Source: JAQGMO01 sp050954505 (GTDB taxonomy: Bacteria > Pseudomonadota > Gammaproteobacteria > Burkholderiales > Burkholderiaceae_D). From it: a DNA stretch of 14,311 nucleotides. Of this stretch, positions 6,885-14,311 are shown piece after piece. The position numbers and the translations under genes were made by a program. Under the pieces are notes generated by a model. It ran no database searches. It was not told the origin of the DNA and saw only the letters and a list, made by a program, of their open reading frames with translations. Every line of letters begins with the position of its first letter. Position 1 is the first letter of the stretch. The stretch spans positions 1-14,311 of the forward strand of contig JBPBPY010000166.1 in NCBI GenBank assembly GCA_050954505.1, read 5' to 3'.

Positions 6885-7754
6885 GTGAAAAGTCGCTTCC
6901 ACTTCCTGTTGCCGTTGTTTTTTGTCGTGCTCTGGAGCACGGGCTTCATTGTGGCAAAGTACGGCTTGCCTTACGCCGCGCCCTTGACATTCCTGCTGCT
7001 GCGGTTTGGAGGCGTGCTGGTCGTCTTGCTGCCGCTGGTCCTGCTTGCACGCGCGCCCTGGCCGCATGGTGCCAAGCTGCATATCGCCGTGGCGGGCGTA
7101 CTGGTCCAGGCGGGCTATCTCGGCGGTGTCTGGTGCGCCATCAAGCTGGGCATGCCGGCCGGATTGTCTGCCCTGATCGTCGGCATGCAGCCCATCCTCA
7201 CCGCCGTGGCTGCGCCGCTGATCGGCGAGCGTGTCAAGCCCGGACAATGGCTGGGACTGGCGTTCGGACTGGGTGGCGTGGCATTGGTGGTGGCCAGCAA
7301 GATCAGTCTAATCGGCTTGAACTGGAACAGCATCCTGCTTTGCCTGATGGCCTTGTTTTCGATTACCGCCGGTACCCTGTATCAAAGACGCTATTGTCCA
7401 CAATTCGATTTGCGCACCGGCACAATCATCCAGTTTTCCGCCTCGATCGTGGTAGTCTTGCCGTTCGCCATGGCATTCGAATCGTTTACCCCGGCGCTGC
7501 AACACGTTTCCTGGACACCGCAATTTATAGGCGTCTGGCTATGGTCTGTACTGGCTTTGTCGATAGGCGCCATTTTCCTGCTGTTTTCCTTGATTCGTAA
7601 AAGTGCGGCAACCAGTGTGTCGAGCCTGATGTACCTGACACCACCGACGACCGCACTGATGGCATGGGTAATGTTTGGCGAGGTGTTTACTGTCATGGGC
7701 ATGGCCGGCATGTTGTTGGCCGTGCTCGGGGTAATTTGTGTGATGAAAAAGTGA
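6885..7754 (+). CDS. EamA/DMT-family transporter, 289 aa
   Basis: Inner-membrane permease of the drug/metabolite transporter superfamily, with ten predicted helices arranged as two EamA repeats (about residues 7-138 and 152-287). Family hallmarks seen: WSTGFIVAKYGLPYAAPLTFLLLRF in the first helices, GLSALIVGMQPILTAVAAPLIGE at the end of the first repeat, and the matching SSLMYLTPPTTALMAWVMFGE in the second. The substrate cannot be told from sequence; many relatives export amino acids or related metabolites. The start is the GTG at 6885: a TGA stop lies in frame at 6849-6851 and there is no other start codon between. The ribosome binding site is weak. It is divergent from the phasin. I see no convincing promoter of its own in the 309 bp between them. 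Confidence 0.9.
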   Translation: MKSRFHFLLPLFFVVLWSTGFIVAKYGLPYAAPLTFLLLRFGGVLVVLLPLVLLARAPWPHGAKLHIAVAGVLVQAGYLGGVWCAIKLGMPAGLSALIVGMQPILTAVAAPLIGERVKPGQWLGLAFGLGGVALVVASKISLIGLNWNSILLCLMALFSITAGTLYQRRYCPQFDLRTGTIIQFSASIVVVLPFAMAFESFTPALQHVSWTPQFIGVWLWSVLALSIGAIFLLFSLIRKSAATSVSSLMYLTPPTTALMAWVMFGEVFTVMGMAGMLLAVLGVICVMKK

Positions 7755-8105
7755 AACGGTCATCTGGCAGCACGGCAGCACGGGCAGCATGCCGTCAGCA
7801 ATCGCGGTTTGAAGCGGGGAAATATTCACTGTGCGAATTCCTCAAAATTGATGAATTTGCTGACCGGATTACCAATTTTATTCAGGGAGTTGATGAAATT
7901 TCAGCGCTAACTCCTTAATTCTCTTGCGAATTTCCATAATTTTGCTAGACTGCAATCCAATTGCATTTCATCCCATAAGTTGAATTTACGCAATATAACC
8001 GGGCTTTGTTTCCATTGCGGATTTGCACTGCCAGCGCCCAGGCGCGACTTTATTGACCGATTTTGTATCACCCAACAAATGACAAAGTATCAACCAGGAG
8101 TCGCG
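7755..8105 (+). other. Intergenic region between the EamA gene and pbpG
   Basis: This 351-bp gap holds no gene I can support. A frame continuous with pbpG extends up to a TTG at 7980, but it has no ribosome site and no protein-like leader. A stem GGAGTT/AACTCC (7886-7891 with 7909-7914, 17-nt loop containing the palindrome GAAATTTC) is followed by TTAATT and might be a weak terminator for the upstream gene. A likely pbpG promoter follows at 7924-7951, leaving a leader of about 148 nt. Confidence 0.5.
7924..7951 (+). promoter_or_regulatory. Probable sigma-70 promoter of pbpG
   Basis: TTGCGA (7924-7929), a 16-bp AT-rich spacer and TAGACT (7946-7951) match the -35/-10 pattern at four of six positions each. 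This is the best candidate upstream of pbpG. The predicted start near 7958 leaves a leader of about 148 nt. Confidence 0.45.
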
Positions 8106-9290
<1,185 letters not shown>

Positions 9291-9359
9291 ACCAGTGCCC
9301 TGCGCTTGTAGCGCGTAACGGGTAAAGGTGGAAGCTGCACCGGGGATCAGGCAAACAAC

Positions 9360-9404
9360 GGTCCAGGATCAGTCAGGGACCAGGCCAGACCATCGGTGCT
9401 GGCC
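9360..9404. terminator. Two adjacent hairpins between convergent pbpG and asparaginase genes
   Basis: GGTCC/GGACC (9360-9364 with 9377-9381) and GGCCAG/CTGGCC (9383-9388 with 9399-9404) form two short stems in the 195-bp gap between facing genes. Neither is followed by a T run on either strand, so they are at best weak or Rho-assisted ends. I see nothing else in this gap. Confidence 0.25.
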
Positions 9405-9485
9405 CGTCGCCGGCCGCAGCCCCCTGGTTGCCCCCTGACTACACCTTGGCCGCATCCTGCTTGCGACACCGGGACCTGGTATTGG

Positions 9486-10688
9486 TCAGACGCTGGCAAA
9501 CAAATCCTGCAGGGCGGCTGTCGAGGTCACATTTGCCTGCAGCGCCAGCATCAACAGGATGCGCGCCCTGGCGGGGCTCAACATGGCTGCGCTGACCAGG
9601 CCGTGCGGGTCATCCGCAGCACTGGCCTTGTGCAAAACCCCGCCATGCGCCACCCGCGTGGACCGCACCACGATCACACCTTTGCCGACCGCTTCTGCAG
9701 CAGCGGCTTCCATTTCGTCATTCAGCGAACCATTGCCCAGCGCCGCGAGCACGATGCCGCGTGCGCCGGCGGCCACTGCGCAGTCAATGAAAAGCCGGCT
9801 GGCCCCGGCATGGCAAAAAATGATTTCCACTGACGGCAGTGCCGGCCCGCACCACCTGCTGGGCTGGCCAGGCACATCGTGTTTGCCCGCCACAACCGGT
9901 ACCTGCACCGGCTGCGGTGCCTGCACAATCGCGTCCTTGTCCGCCATGCCGGTTTGCCCCACCCCGTCGATGGCCTGGACGGCGCGCATGCCATGGCCGC
10001 TGGCGCGCGTGGCAGGTCCGTAAAAAGCGGGCGTGCCACCGTGGATGAAACCGAGCAGTCCCGCCTCGCCGGAAGAAAACGCCGCCACGGAATTGGTATG
10101 GACCTTGCTCACATGGCGCGCAGCGTGAATCTGTCCCGCCAGCACCACCAGCACGCCACGCCCGGCGGCATTGCAGTGCGCCGCAACGCTGAGCGCGTCC
10201 ATCAGGTTCAAGGGGCCGTCGGCCGAGACGGCATTGGCGGGGCGCATGGCGGCCGTCAGCACCACGGGTTTTCGAGCCGTCAGCGCCAGATCGAGGAAAA
10301 AAGCGGTTTCTTCCAGCGTGTCGGTGCCGTGCGTCACCACGATGCCATCGATGGCGTCGTCCCCATCGAGGCGCTCCAGGCGATAGGCCAGGCGCGACCA
10401 GAATGCGGGTGTGGCATTCTTGCTGTCGATATTGTCGAACTGTTCGTAGGCAATCTCGGCCAGCGTGCCAAGCTGCGGAATGGCGGCAAGCAGGCTGTCG
10501 ATGCCCAGCACCGAGGCCTCATACACGGCGCCGTTGGCCGGATTGGCCGCGTTGCCGGCGATGGTGCCGCCGGTGCCGAGCACCATCAACCGAGGACGCC
10601 GTGCCGTTGTTGCGGCTGGTGCCAGGGAGGCTGGCGTGTCCGCCCGCAACGCGCCTGTCGTGATCATGTCGGTCGTGTCGTTCACCAT
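9486..10688 (-). CDS. ansB: L-asparaginase, type II (AnsB-like), about 400 aa
   Basis: Hydrolyses L-asparagine to aspartate and ammonia. The sequence aligns well with E. coli AnsB, and all its catalytic residues have counterparts: T42 in GTGGTIAG (T12), Y56 (Y25), T122-D123 in VVTHGTDTLEE (T89-D90) and K195 in HVSKVHT (K162). AAMRP (146-150), SADGPLNLMDA (155-165) and GNGSLND (318-324) also match. The C-terminus is complete. The frame is open as far as 10847, but those codons overlap the neighbouring gene and give a Cys/Arg/His-rich stretch, so I take the ATG at 10688; ATG 10667 is also possible. Neither start has a strong ribosome site or a signal peptide, so unlike E. coli AnsB the enzyme may be cytoplasmic. 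A (CAG)-rich run lies in the 112-bp leader, after the small 87-aa gene on the same strand. The type II assignment is firm; the start is not. Confidence 0.9.
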   Translation of the reverse strand: MVNDTTDMITTGALRADTPASLAPAATTARRPRLMVLGTGGTIAGNAANPANGAVYEASVLGIDSLLAAIPQLGTLAEIAYEQFDNIDSKNATPAFWSRLAYRLERLDGDDAIDGIVVTHGTDTLEETAFFLDLALTARKPVVLTAAMRPANAVSADGPLNLMDALSVAAHCNAAGRGVLVVLAGQIHAARHVSKVHTNSVAAFSSGEAGLLGFIHGGTPAFYGPATRASGHGMRAVQAIDGVGQTGMADKDAIVQAPQPVQVPVVAGKHDVPGQPSRWCGPALPSVEIIFCHAGASRLFIDCAVAAGARGIVLAALGNGSLNDEMEAAAAEAVGKGVIVVRSTRVAHGGVLHKASAADDPHGLVSAAMLSPARARILLMLALQANVTSTAALQDLFASV

Positions 10689-10800
10689 GCAAGAGGCCTG
10701 TTGATTGCCGTGTCGGTGGAAAGAATTGGCCAGCCAGCAGCAGCAGCAGGGCGCCGGCCAGGGTTTTTCCGGAAATGCAGTCCGGTGTGCAGGGCGCTGT

Positions 10801-11064
10801 TTATCCCGGTGCTGCGCCGGCTTGCGCCAGTTTGACACTGAGGACAAAGTTTTCCAGCGTCAGTTTGGCGATCGACGAGACATAGATGTATTCCCTGTCG
10901 AGTTCGGGCATGGGCTTGATATGATGTTCGTAGTGCTCGACCACTGAAGAGGCAATCAAGGAGGTCGCATCCTGCTCATCGATGTTGAGCATGCCCCAAT
11001 CAATCGGATCGGCCATTTCGATTTCCCTGAGCAGTGCCTCGACTGCATGCAAGTCCAATCCCAT
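10801..11064 (-). CDS. Small hypothetical protein, 87 aa
   Basis: The frame is open from 11202, but the ATG at 11062-11064 is preceded by GGAGA at a suitable distance, and the protein-like sequence begins there: MGLDLHAVEALLREIEMAD, then DWGMLNIDEQDATSLIASSV and REYIYVSSIAKLTLENFVLSV. It is acidic, probably soluble, mixed helix, without signal peptide or cysteines. I believe similar small proteins occur in related Burkholderiales genomes, but I cannot name a family or function. It lies 112 bp upstream of the asparaginase on the same strand and may share its transcript. It diverges from the nitroreductase gene. Confidence 0.7.
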   Translation of the reverse strand: MGLDLHAVEALLREIEMADPIDWGMLNIDEQDATSLIASSVVEHYEHHIKPMPELDREYIYVSSIAKLTLENFVLSVKLAQAGAAPG

Positions 11065-11157
11065 ATCGATTTCTCCAGTAAAGCGCAATGCCGCCGATGA
11101 CCGGCGCGCCGCAGGCTGATGTCCCGATTGACAGGGATATCTTACTACCTGTGTGCG

Positions 11158-11169
11158 GTTTTTAAAAAC
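11158..11169. promoter_or_regulatory. AT-rich 12-bp palindrome in the divergent control region
   Basis: GTTTTTAAAAAC is a perfect palindrome midway between the 87-aa gene and the nitroreductase gene. It is flanked by GTGCG (11153-11157) and CGCAC (11175-11179), which can extend a cruciform or hairpin. It may be a shared operator or a bent-DNA element; no regulator gene is adjacent to point to its ligand. Confidence 0.35.
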
Positions 11170-11207
11170 GGCAACGCACCATTCGTGCCGCACATTCCGC
11201 AACCGCA

Positions 11208-11255
11208 GTGCCAGGCACGGCTACAATCTGCAGCGCGGGCTGTCCTGCGAGCCCG
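11208..11255 (+). promoter_or_regulatory. Possible nitroreductase promoter, operator and leader hairpin
   Basis: TACAAT at 11222-11227 is a good -10 hexamer, though the -35 region is poor. The perfect palindrome GTGCC-A-GGCAC (11208-11218) lies just upstream of it, where a repressor or activator could bind; GTGCC also occurs at 11185-11189, 23 bp away. Downstream, CGGGCT/AGCCCG (11236-11241 with 11250-11255, 8-nt loop) would form a stem near the start of the transcript. Confidence 0.35.
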
Positions 11256-11314
11256 GGCGCGCAGGGTGCAGCGCAGCGATCGACCGTCCCGATGCACGAC
11301 CATGATGGAGGACC

Positions 11315-11998
11315 ATGTCACTGAACACCGATTTTCGTTTTGCCGACCTGCTGGATTGCCGCCACTCGATCCGGCGCTTTACCGATGAACCAGTGGCCGA
11401 TGGCCTGCTCGAGGAAATGCTGGCGCAGGCTCGGCTGGCACCCAGCGGCGCCAACCTCCAGCCCGGCGAATTCATCGCGGTCCAGGGCCAGGCGCGCCAG
11501 CGCCTGAGCGCTGCGCTGATCGAGGCATTTCACGCTGGCCGCAGCGAATCCGAAGACTATTCTTATTTTCCCCAGCCCATGCCGTTGTCGCTGCGCCGGC
11601 GCCAGGTTGCAGCGGCCCAGGCTCTGTACGGCGCCATGCAGACCGCACGCGAGGATCGCGCCGCGCGCCAGCGCCAGTTCGAACGCAATTTTGCTTTTTT
11701 CGACGCGCCGGTGGCGCTGCTCGTCACCATCGATGCCCGCATGGGCAGCGGCTGTTTCATGGACCTGGGGATGTGCCTGTATGGATTGATGCTGGCCGCT
11801 GCGGCGCGCGGGCTGGGCAGCTGTGCCATCGGTGCACTGGCGTCCTATCCGTCGCTGATCCGCTCGACACTGGACTTGCCTGCAACCGGTTTGATCGTCT
11901 GCGGTGTGGCACTCGGTTTTCCTGACCATGGGGCGGCAGAAAATGCCGTGCGTACCGAACGGCTGGCAACAACGGAATTCCTGCGCGTGATTTCCTGA
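11315..11998 (+). CDS. Nitroreductase-family flavoprotein, 227 aa
   Basis: FMN-dependent NAD(P)H oxidoreductase of the nitroreductase fold; such enzymes reduce nitroaromatics, quinones or enones, and the natural substrate here is unknown. The FMN-binding signature RHSIRRF is at residues 16-22, and the typical second motif APSGANLQPGEF is at 42-53. The central helix region CFMDLGMCLYGLMLAAAARGLGSCAIGAL (147-175) fits the family's dimer core and flavin contact. Length is normal. A near-perfect GGAGGA precedes the ATG by about 5 nt. The insert at about 75-125 (FHAGRS to FERNF) is longer than in minimal members. It ends 32 bp from the stop of the convergent thiolase-like gene. Confident of family, not of substrate. 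Confidence 0.9.
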   Translation: MSLNTDFRFADLLDCRHSIRRFTDEPVADGLLEEMLAQARLAPSGANLQPGEFIAVQGQARQRLSAALIEAFHAGRSESEDYSYFPQPMPLSLRRRQVAAAQALYGAMQTAREDRAARQRQFERNFAFFDAPVALLVTIDARMGSGCFMDLGMCLYGLMLAAAARGLGSCAIGALASYPSLIRSTLDLPATGLIVCGVALGFPDHGAAENAVRTERLATTEFLRVIS

Positions 11999-12030
11999 AT
12001 CACCTGGCGCCGATTTCCAGCGCGCTGCCG

Positions 12031-13455
12031 CTACAAGCGTTCGACCAGCGCCGCGGCGCCAATTCCACCTGCACCGGCAATGGCGGCCATGCCGAGTGCC
12101 CCCCTCGGTGCCAGGCGATGCATGTCGTTGAGCAGCCTGACCAGGGCGATTGCGCCCGAGGCAGCGATCGGATGGCCGCGCGCCAGCCCGCCGCCGTGGC
12201 GATTGAGCCGTTCGGCATCGAGGCAAAAATGGTCGAGGTAAGCCAGCGCCTGGACGGCGAAGGCATCATGCAATTCGACTGCCCACAGATCGGCTGCCGT
12301 GCGATGGCAGCGTGCCAGCAGCGCGCTGCTGGCATCGATGGCGGCCAGCATCGGCTTCTCCGGTGCCGCTCCCACGGAAATGCCGCCATGCCAGCGAAAG
12401 TGCGCCGTCAAGCCAGCCTGTGCCGCAGCCTCCTGCGTGGCCAGTACCACGAAGGCGGCCCCGTCTGCACGCGGCGCCACCGCAAGGCGCGAGATGGCAT
12501 GGGCGCGGGCGTCGGCCTGGCCGTCCGGCATGCTTGCAGCGCCTGCTGCAGATGACTTGTGCGGCGGCGATGCGACGGCCTGCTGCGCCACGGCACTTGG
12601 TGGCGTTGCCACTGCGGCGCTGGCCGCGCCGGTTGCCGATGCGGCGCTGGCTGCGCTGGTTGCCGATTCGGCGCTGGCTGCGCCGATTGCCGATTCGGCG
12701 CTGGCTGCGCCGATTGCCGATTCGGCGCTGGCCGCGCCGGTTGCCGATGCAGCGCTGGCTGCGCCGGTTGCCACTGGCGCGGCCAGCCCTGCATCGGCCA
12801 TGGCCGCAACCGGCATGCGGGCGGCGCGCTGCGGCGAGAGCTGGCGCACATGACTGTCTGCCACGGCCGCGCCGATGACAGTGAGTTCAGCGGCCATCAC
12901 GGCGCGGTGATCGAACGCCCGCTGATGGCTCGCCACGGCATGCAGGTCTTGCCGCAGCCGGCTGATGCGCTGCTCGAGCGCATGGCTTGCGGCTGCCTGC
13001 AGCAAGTCGGGGTCGCGTGCCGGGTCGGGCGCGAATGCCGGGCGTTCGAAGGCAATTGCCGGCTCGCCGGGGCGAATTGGACGGTGCTGGCGCAGTGGCG
13101 CGCGGCTCCAGGCTTCGACCCCGCCAGCCAGCACCATGCCGGCGGCGCCGCTGCCCAGCAGCGCTGCGGCCATGGAAATTGCATCCAGTCCGGCGCAGCA
13201 CTGGGTATCTACCGACAGGGCAGGGAGCTGGTCTGCGAGACCTGCGGCCAAGGCCGCCATGCGCGCCGGATTGCCGCCCGCGCCCAGCGCATTGCCGGCG
13301 ACGATGAAATCGATGGCGCCGGCGTCAATGCCAGCGTTGGCCAGGACAGCCCGGATCACCGGCGAAGCAATCTCGTGGGCTGCCAGCATCGACAATGCCC
13401 CGCCCACCGGACACACTGCGCTGCGCCCCCAACCCAGGATGACCAGGTCTTTCAC
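12031..13455 (-). CDS. Thiolase-like protein with a repeat insertion and altered active site, 474 aa
   Basis: Thiolase superfamily protein; normal members form or cleave 3-ketoacyl-CoA. The start is the GTG at 13455, which overlaps the TGA of the upstream ligase (GTGA), indicating translational coupling; the open frame above it is a shadow of the ligase. The N-terminal half is recognisable: KDLVILGWGRSAV (2-14), VDTQCCAGLDAI with the nucleophile at C86, and AGGVEAWSRAP (110-120). The C-terminal half has HDAFA (396-400; NEAFA in most thiolases, HDCF in SCP2-type) and GHP with H428. At the position of the second catalytic Cys (CxG) it reads I-A460-G-A-G-G, so that residue is missing. Residues about 215-315 are an Ala/Ser-rich insertion containing nine-residue repeats, in the loop region before DGAA. 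Typical thiolases are about 390 aa. It could have lost thiolysis, perform condensation on a special substrate, or be decaying. Confidence 0.8.
   Translation of the reverse strand: MKDLVILGWGRSAVCPVGGALSMLAAHEIASPVIRAVLANAGIDAGAIDFIVAGNALGAGGNPARMAALAAGLADQLPALSVDTQCCAGLDAISMAAALLGSGAAGMVLAGGVEAWSRAPLRQHRPIRPGEPAIAFERPAFAPDPARDPDLLQAAASHALEQRISRLRQDLHAVASHQRAFDHRAVMAAELTVIGAAVADSHVRQLSPQRAARMPVAAMADAGLAAPVATGAASAASATGAASAESAIGAASAESAIGAASAESATSAASAASATGAASAAVATPPSAVAQQAVASPPHKSSAAGAASMPDGQADARAHAISRLAVAPRADGAAFVVLATQEAAAQAGLTAHFRWHGGISVGAAPEKPMLAAIDASSALLARCHRTAADLWAVELHDAFAVQALAYLDHFCLDAERLNRHGGGLARGHPIAASGAIALVRLLNDMHRLAPRGALGMAAIAGAGGIGAAALVERL
12605..12793 (-). repeat. 27-bp tandem repeats within the thiolase-like gene
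   Basis: Six near-identical 27-bp units begin at 12605, 12632, 12659, 12686, 12713 and 12740, each of the type (g/a)ttgccgat(g/t)cggcgctgg followed by (c/t)gcgc(c/t)g. A seventh, degenerate unit starts at 12767. In the coding frame they give nine-residue units such as SAESAIGAA and SAASATGAA (protein residues about 228-288). The units starting at 12659, 12686 and 12713 are nearly identical, which suggests recent duplication. 27 is a multiple of 3, so copy changes stay in frame. Confidence 0.9.
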
Positions 13456-14311
13456 AGCACTGCAATGCCGGGCTGGCCGGGCGACCAGTCGGCAAACAGG
13501 GTCGCCAGCTGGCGATGATCGGTCTTGCCCGCCGCAGTGCGGGGCCACGCCGTGGCGACGAAAAAACGTCGTGGAATCTTGTAGTGCTGCAGGCGGGCTG
13601 CGCACCACGCGGTCAAGTCGGCTGATGCCACCGCCGCGCGCAGTTTCAGCAGTGCGACGATGCGCACACCTCTGAGCGCATCCGGCACGCCGATGACGCA
13701 CGCCGCCTCGATGGCAGGATGGGCCGAGAGCATGGTCTCGATTTCTTCCGGAAACAGGTTCTTGCCTTGGGCAAGCAGCATGCGTTGCTGGCGGCCCAGC
13801 AGATGCAGCAGGCCATCCTGGTCGAGGTAGCCGACATCGCGCACCGACAGCCAGTCGCCATCGCGCACCGCAGCGGAGGCTTCTTGGCCGGGGTCGACAT
13901 TGACGTAATCGAGAAACACCATCGGACTGCGCACATACACCAGGCCGGCTTGCTGATTCGCCGCTTCGGGCAATGCCGCCGTTTCCGGCGCCGGTATGTG
14001 CGCTGCGGCCTGGTCCGTGGCGCTCTCGGCCCGGGCAGGGACGATGCGCAGCGCGACATTGGCAAATGGCCGCCCGACCACGCTGTCGGCCAGTGCGGCA
14101 TCGCTGTCGGTCCAGGCGATGAAGCTGGTTTCCGAAGCGCCGTAGAATTCGATGATGCGCGCCTGTGGGAACAGCTGCTGCAATGCCGGCGTGCGCGTGC
14201 GGGTCCACGGCGCGCCGCCAATCAGGATCAGGCGCACGGTCGCCATCGGCGCCAGGCGGCGCCGGGTGGCGTGCTCAAGCATCAGAAGCAGCTGGCTGGG
14301 CACGGCAACCA
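13452..14311 (-). CDS. AMP-dependent acyl-CoA ligase/synthetase, C-terminal 285 residues (5' end beyond window)
   Basis: Member of the adenylate-forming (ANL) superfamily that activates a carboxylic acid as acyl-AMP, usually then passing it to CoA or a carrier protein. The frame runs off the right edge with VAVPSQLLLML, so the start is outside; an internal GTG at 14303 is not a start. Core motifs seen: IIEFYGASET (adenine-binding YGxxE), then DVGYLDQDGLLHLLGR with the ribose-binding Asp and the hinge Arg, GKNLFPEEIE, and near the end PRTAAGKTDHRQL with the catalytic Lys. The C-terminal domain is complete. The TGA at 13452-13454 overlaps the thiolase GTG start. Substrate is unknown; the thiolase partner suggests an acyl chain for carbon-carbon chemistry. 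Confidence 0.88.
   Translation of the reverse strand, partial: VAVPSQLLLMLEHATRRRLAPMATVRLILIGGAPWTRTRTPALQQLFPQARIIEFYGASETSFIAWTDSDAALADSVVGRPFANVALRIVPARAESATDQAAAHIPAPETAALPEAANQQAGLVYVRSPMVFLDYVNVDPGQEASAAVRDGDWLSVRDVGYLDQDGLLHLLGRQQRMLLAQGKNLFPEEIETMLSAHPAIEAACVIGVPDALRGVRIVALLKLRAAVASADLTAWCAARLQHYKIPRRFFVATAWPRTAAGKTDHRQLATLFADWSPGQPGIAVL

Noticed and set aside
7980..8105. Longer PbpG starting at TTG 7980
   Set aside because: No ribosome site, leader not protein-like, and the ATG at 8106 has AGGAG followed directly by a signal peptide.
9879..10835. 318-aa plus-strand open frame opposite the asparaginase
   Set aside because: The minus strand has all asparaginase catalytic motifs; this frame is a compositional shadow.
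12605..12793. Possible CRISPR array from regular repeats
   Set aside because: Units are contiguous with no spacers and encode an in-frame peptide repeat; no cas genes nearby. The same applies to the 12-bp repeats at 4146-4277.
12559..13518. 319-aa plus-strand frame with Cys/Gly repeats (CRFGAGCAD type)
   Set aside because: It only mirrors the 27-bp repeats of the thiolase-like gene on the other strand; flanks show no protein family and the thiolase motifs are clear.
13456..14208. N-terminal extension of the thiolase frame up to 14208
   Set aside because: The region is coding in another frame for the acyl ligase; the thiolase homology begins at the GTG at 13455.

Overview
The window reads as chromosomal DNA of a high-GC betaproteobacterium. 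I infer Burkholderiales, possibly Oxalobacteraceae, from the combination of a urea ABC transporter binding protein (UrtA), a long DUF349 protein, a Phasin_2-type polyhydroxyalkanoate granule protein, a PbpG-type endopeptidase and a short acyl-ligase/thiolase operon. I cannot place it more exactly without a search. No tRNA, rRNA, CRISPR array, insertion sequence or integrase is visible.

Layout. Positions 1-581 (minus) hold the first 193 codons of urtA. A 665-bp gene-free region follows, with a convincing sigma-54 promoter reading into urtA. An 885-aa DUF349 protein (1247-3904, plus) then ends only 3 bp from the stop of an oppositely oriented 666-aa protein (3908-5908, minus) that I do not recognise. 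That protein has several hydrophobic segments and a serine/acidic tail encoded by eleven 12-bp tandem repeats. Upstream of it on the same strand is a phasin gene (5992-6575) split by a frameshift at a run of nine G; its promoter and ribosome binding site are intact. Reading away from the phasin is an EamA/DMT transporter (6885-7754, plus), then pbpG (8106-9290, plus).

The second half starts with an AnsB-like asparaginase (9486-10688, minus) behind an 87-aa small protein (10801-11064, minus). A divergent control region separates these from a nitroreductase-family flavoprotein (11315-11998, plus). Convergent to that is a translationally coupled operon on the minus strand: the C-terminal 285 residues of an AMP-dependent acyl ligase (13452-14311, running off the window) overlapping by 4 bp a thiolase-like protein (12031-13455). 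The thiolase carries a 27-bp tandem-repeat insertion and lacks the second catalytic cysteine.

How the genes relate. urtA (urea uptake, probably nitrogen-controlled) and the asparaginase (ammonia release from asparagine) both fit nitrogen scavenging, but they are far apart and need not be co-regulated. The phasin implies polyhydroxyalkanoate storage. The ligase/thiolase pair suggests activation and carbon-carbon chemistry on an acyl chain of unknown identity. Most genes look like ordinary core genes. The unusual points are the unrecognised 666-aa protein, the broken phasin, and the two in-frame coding tandem repeats.
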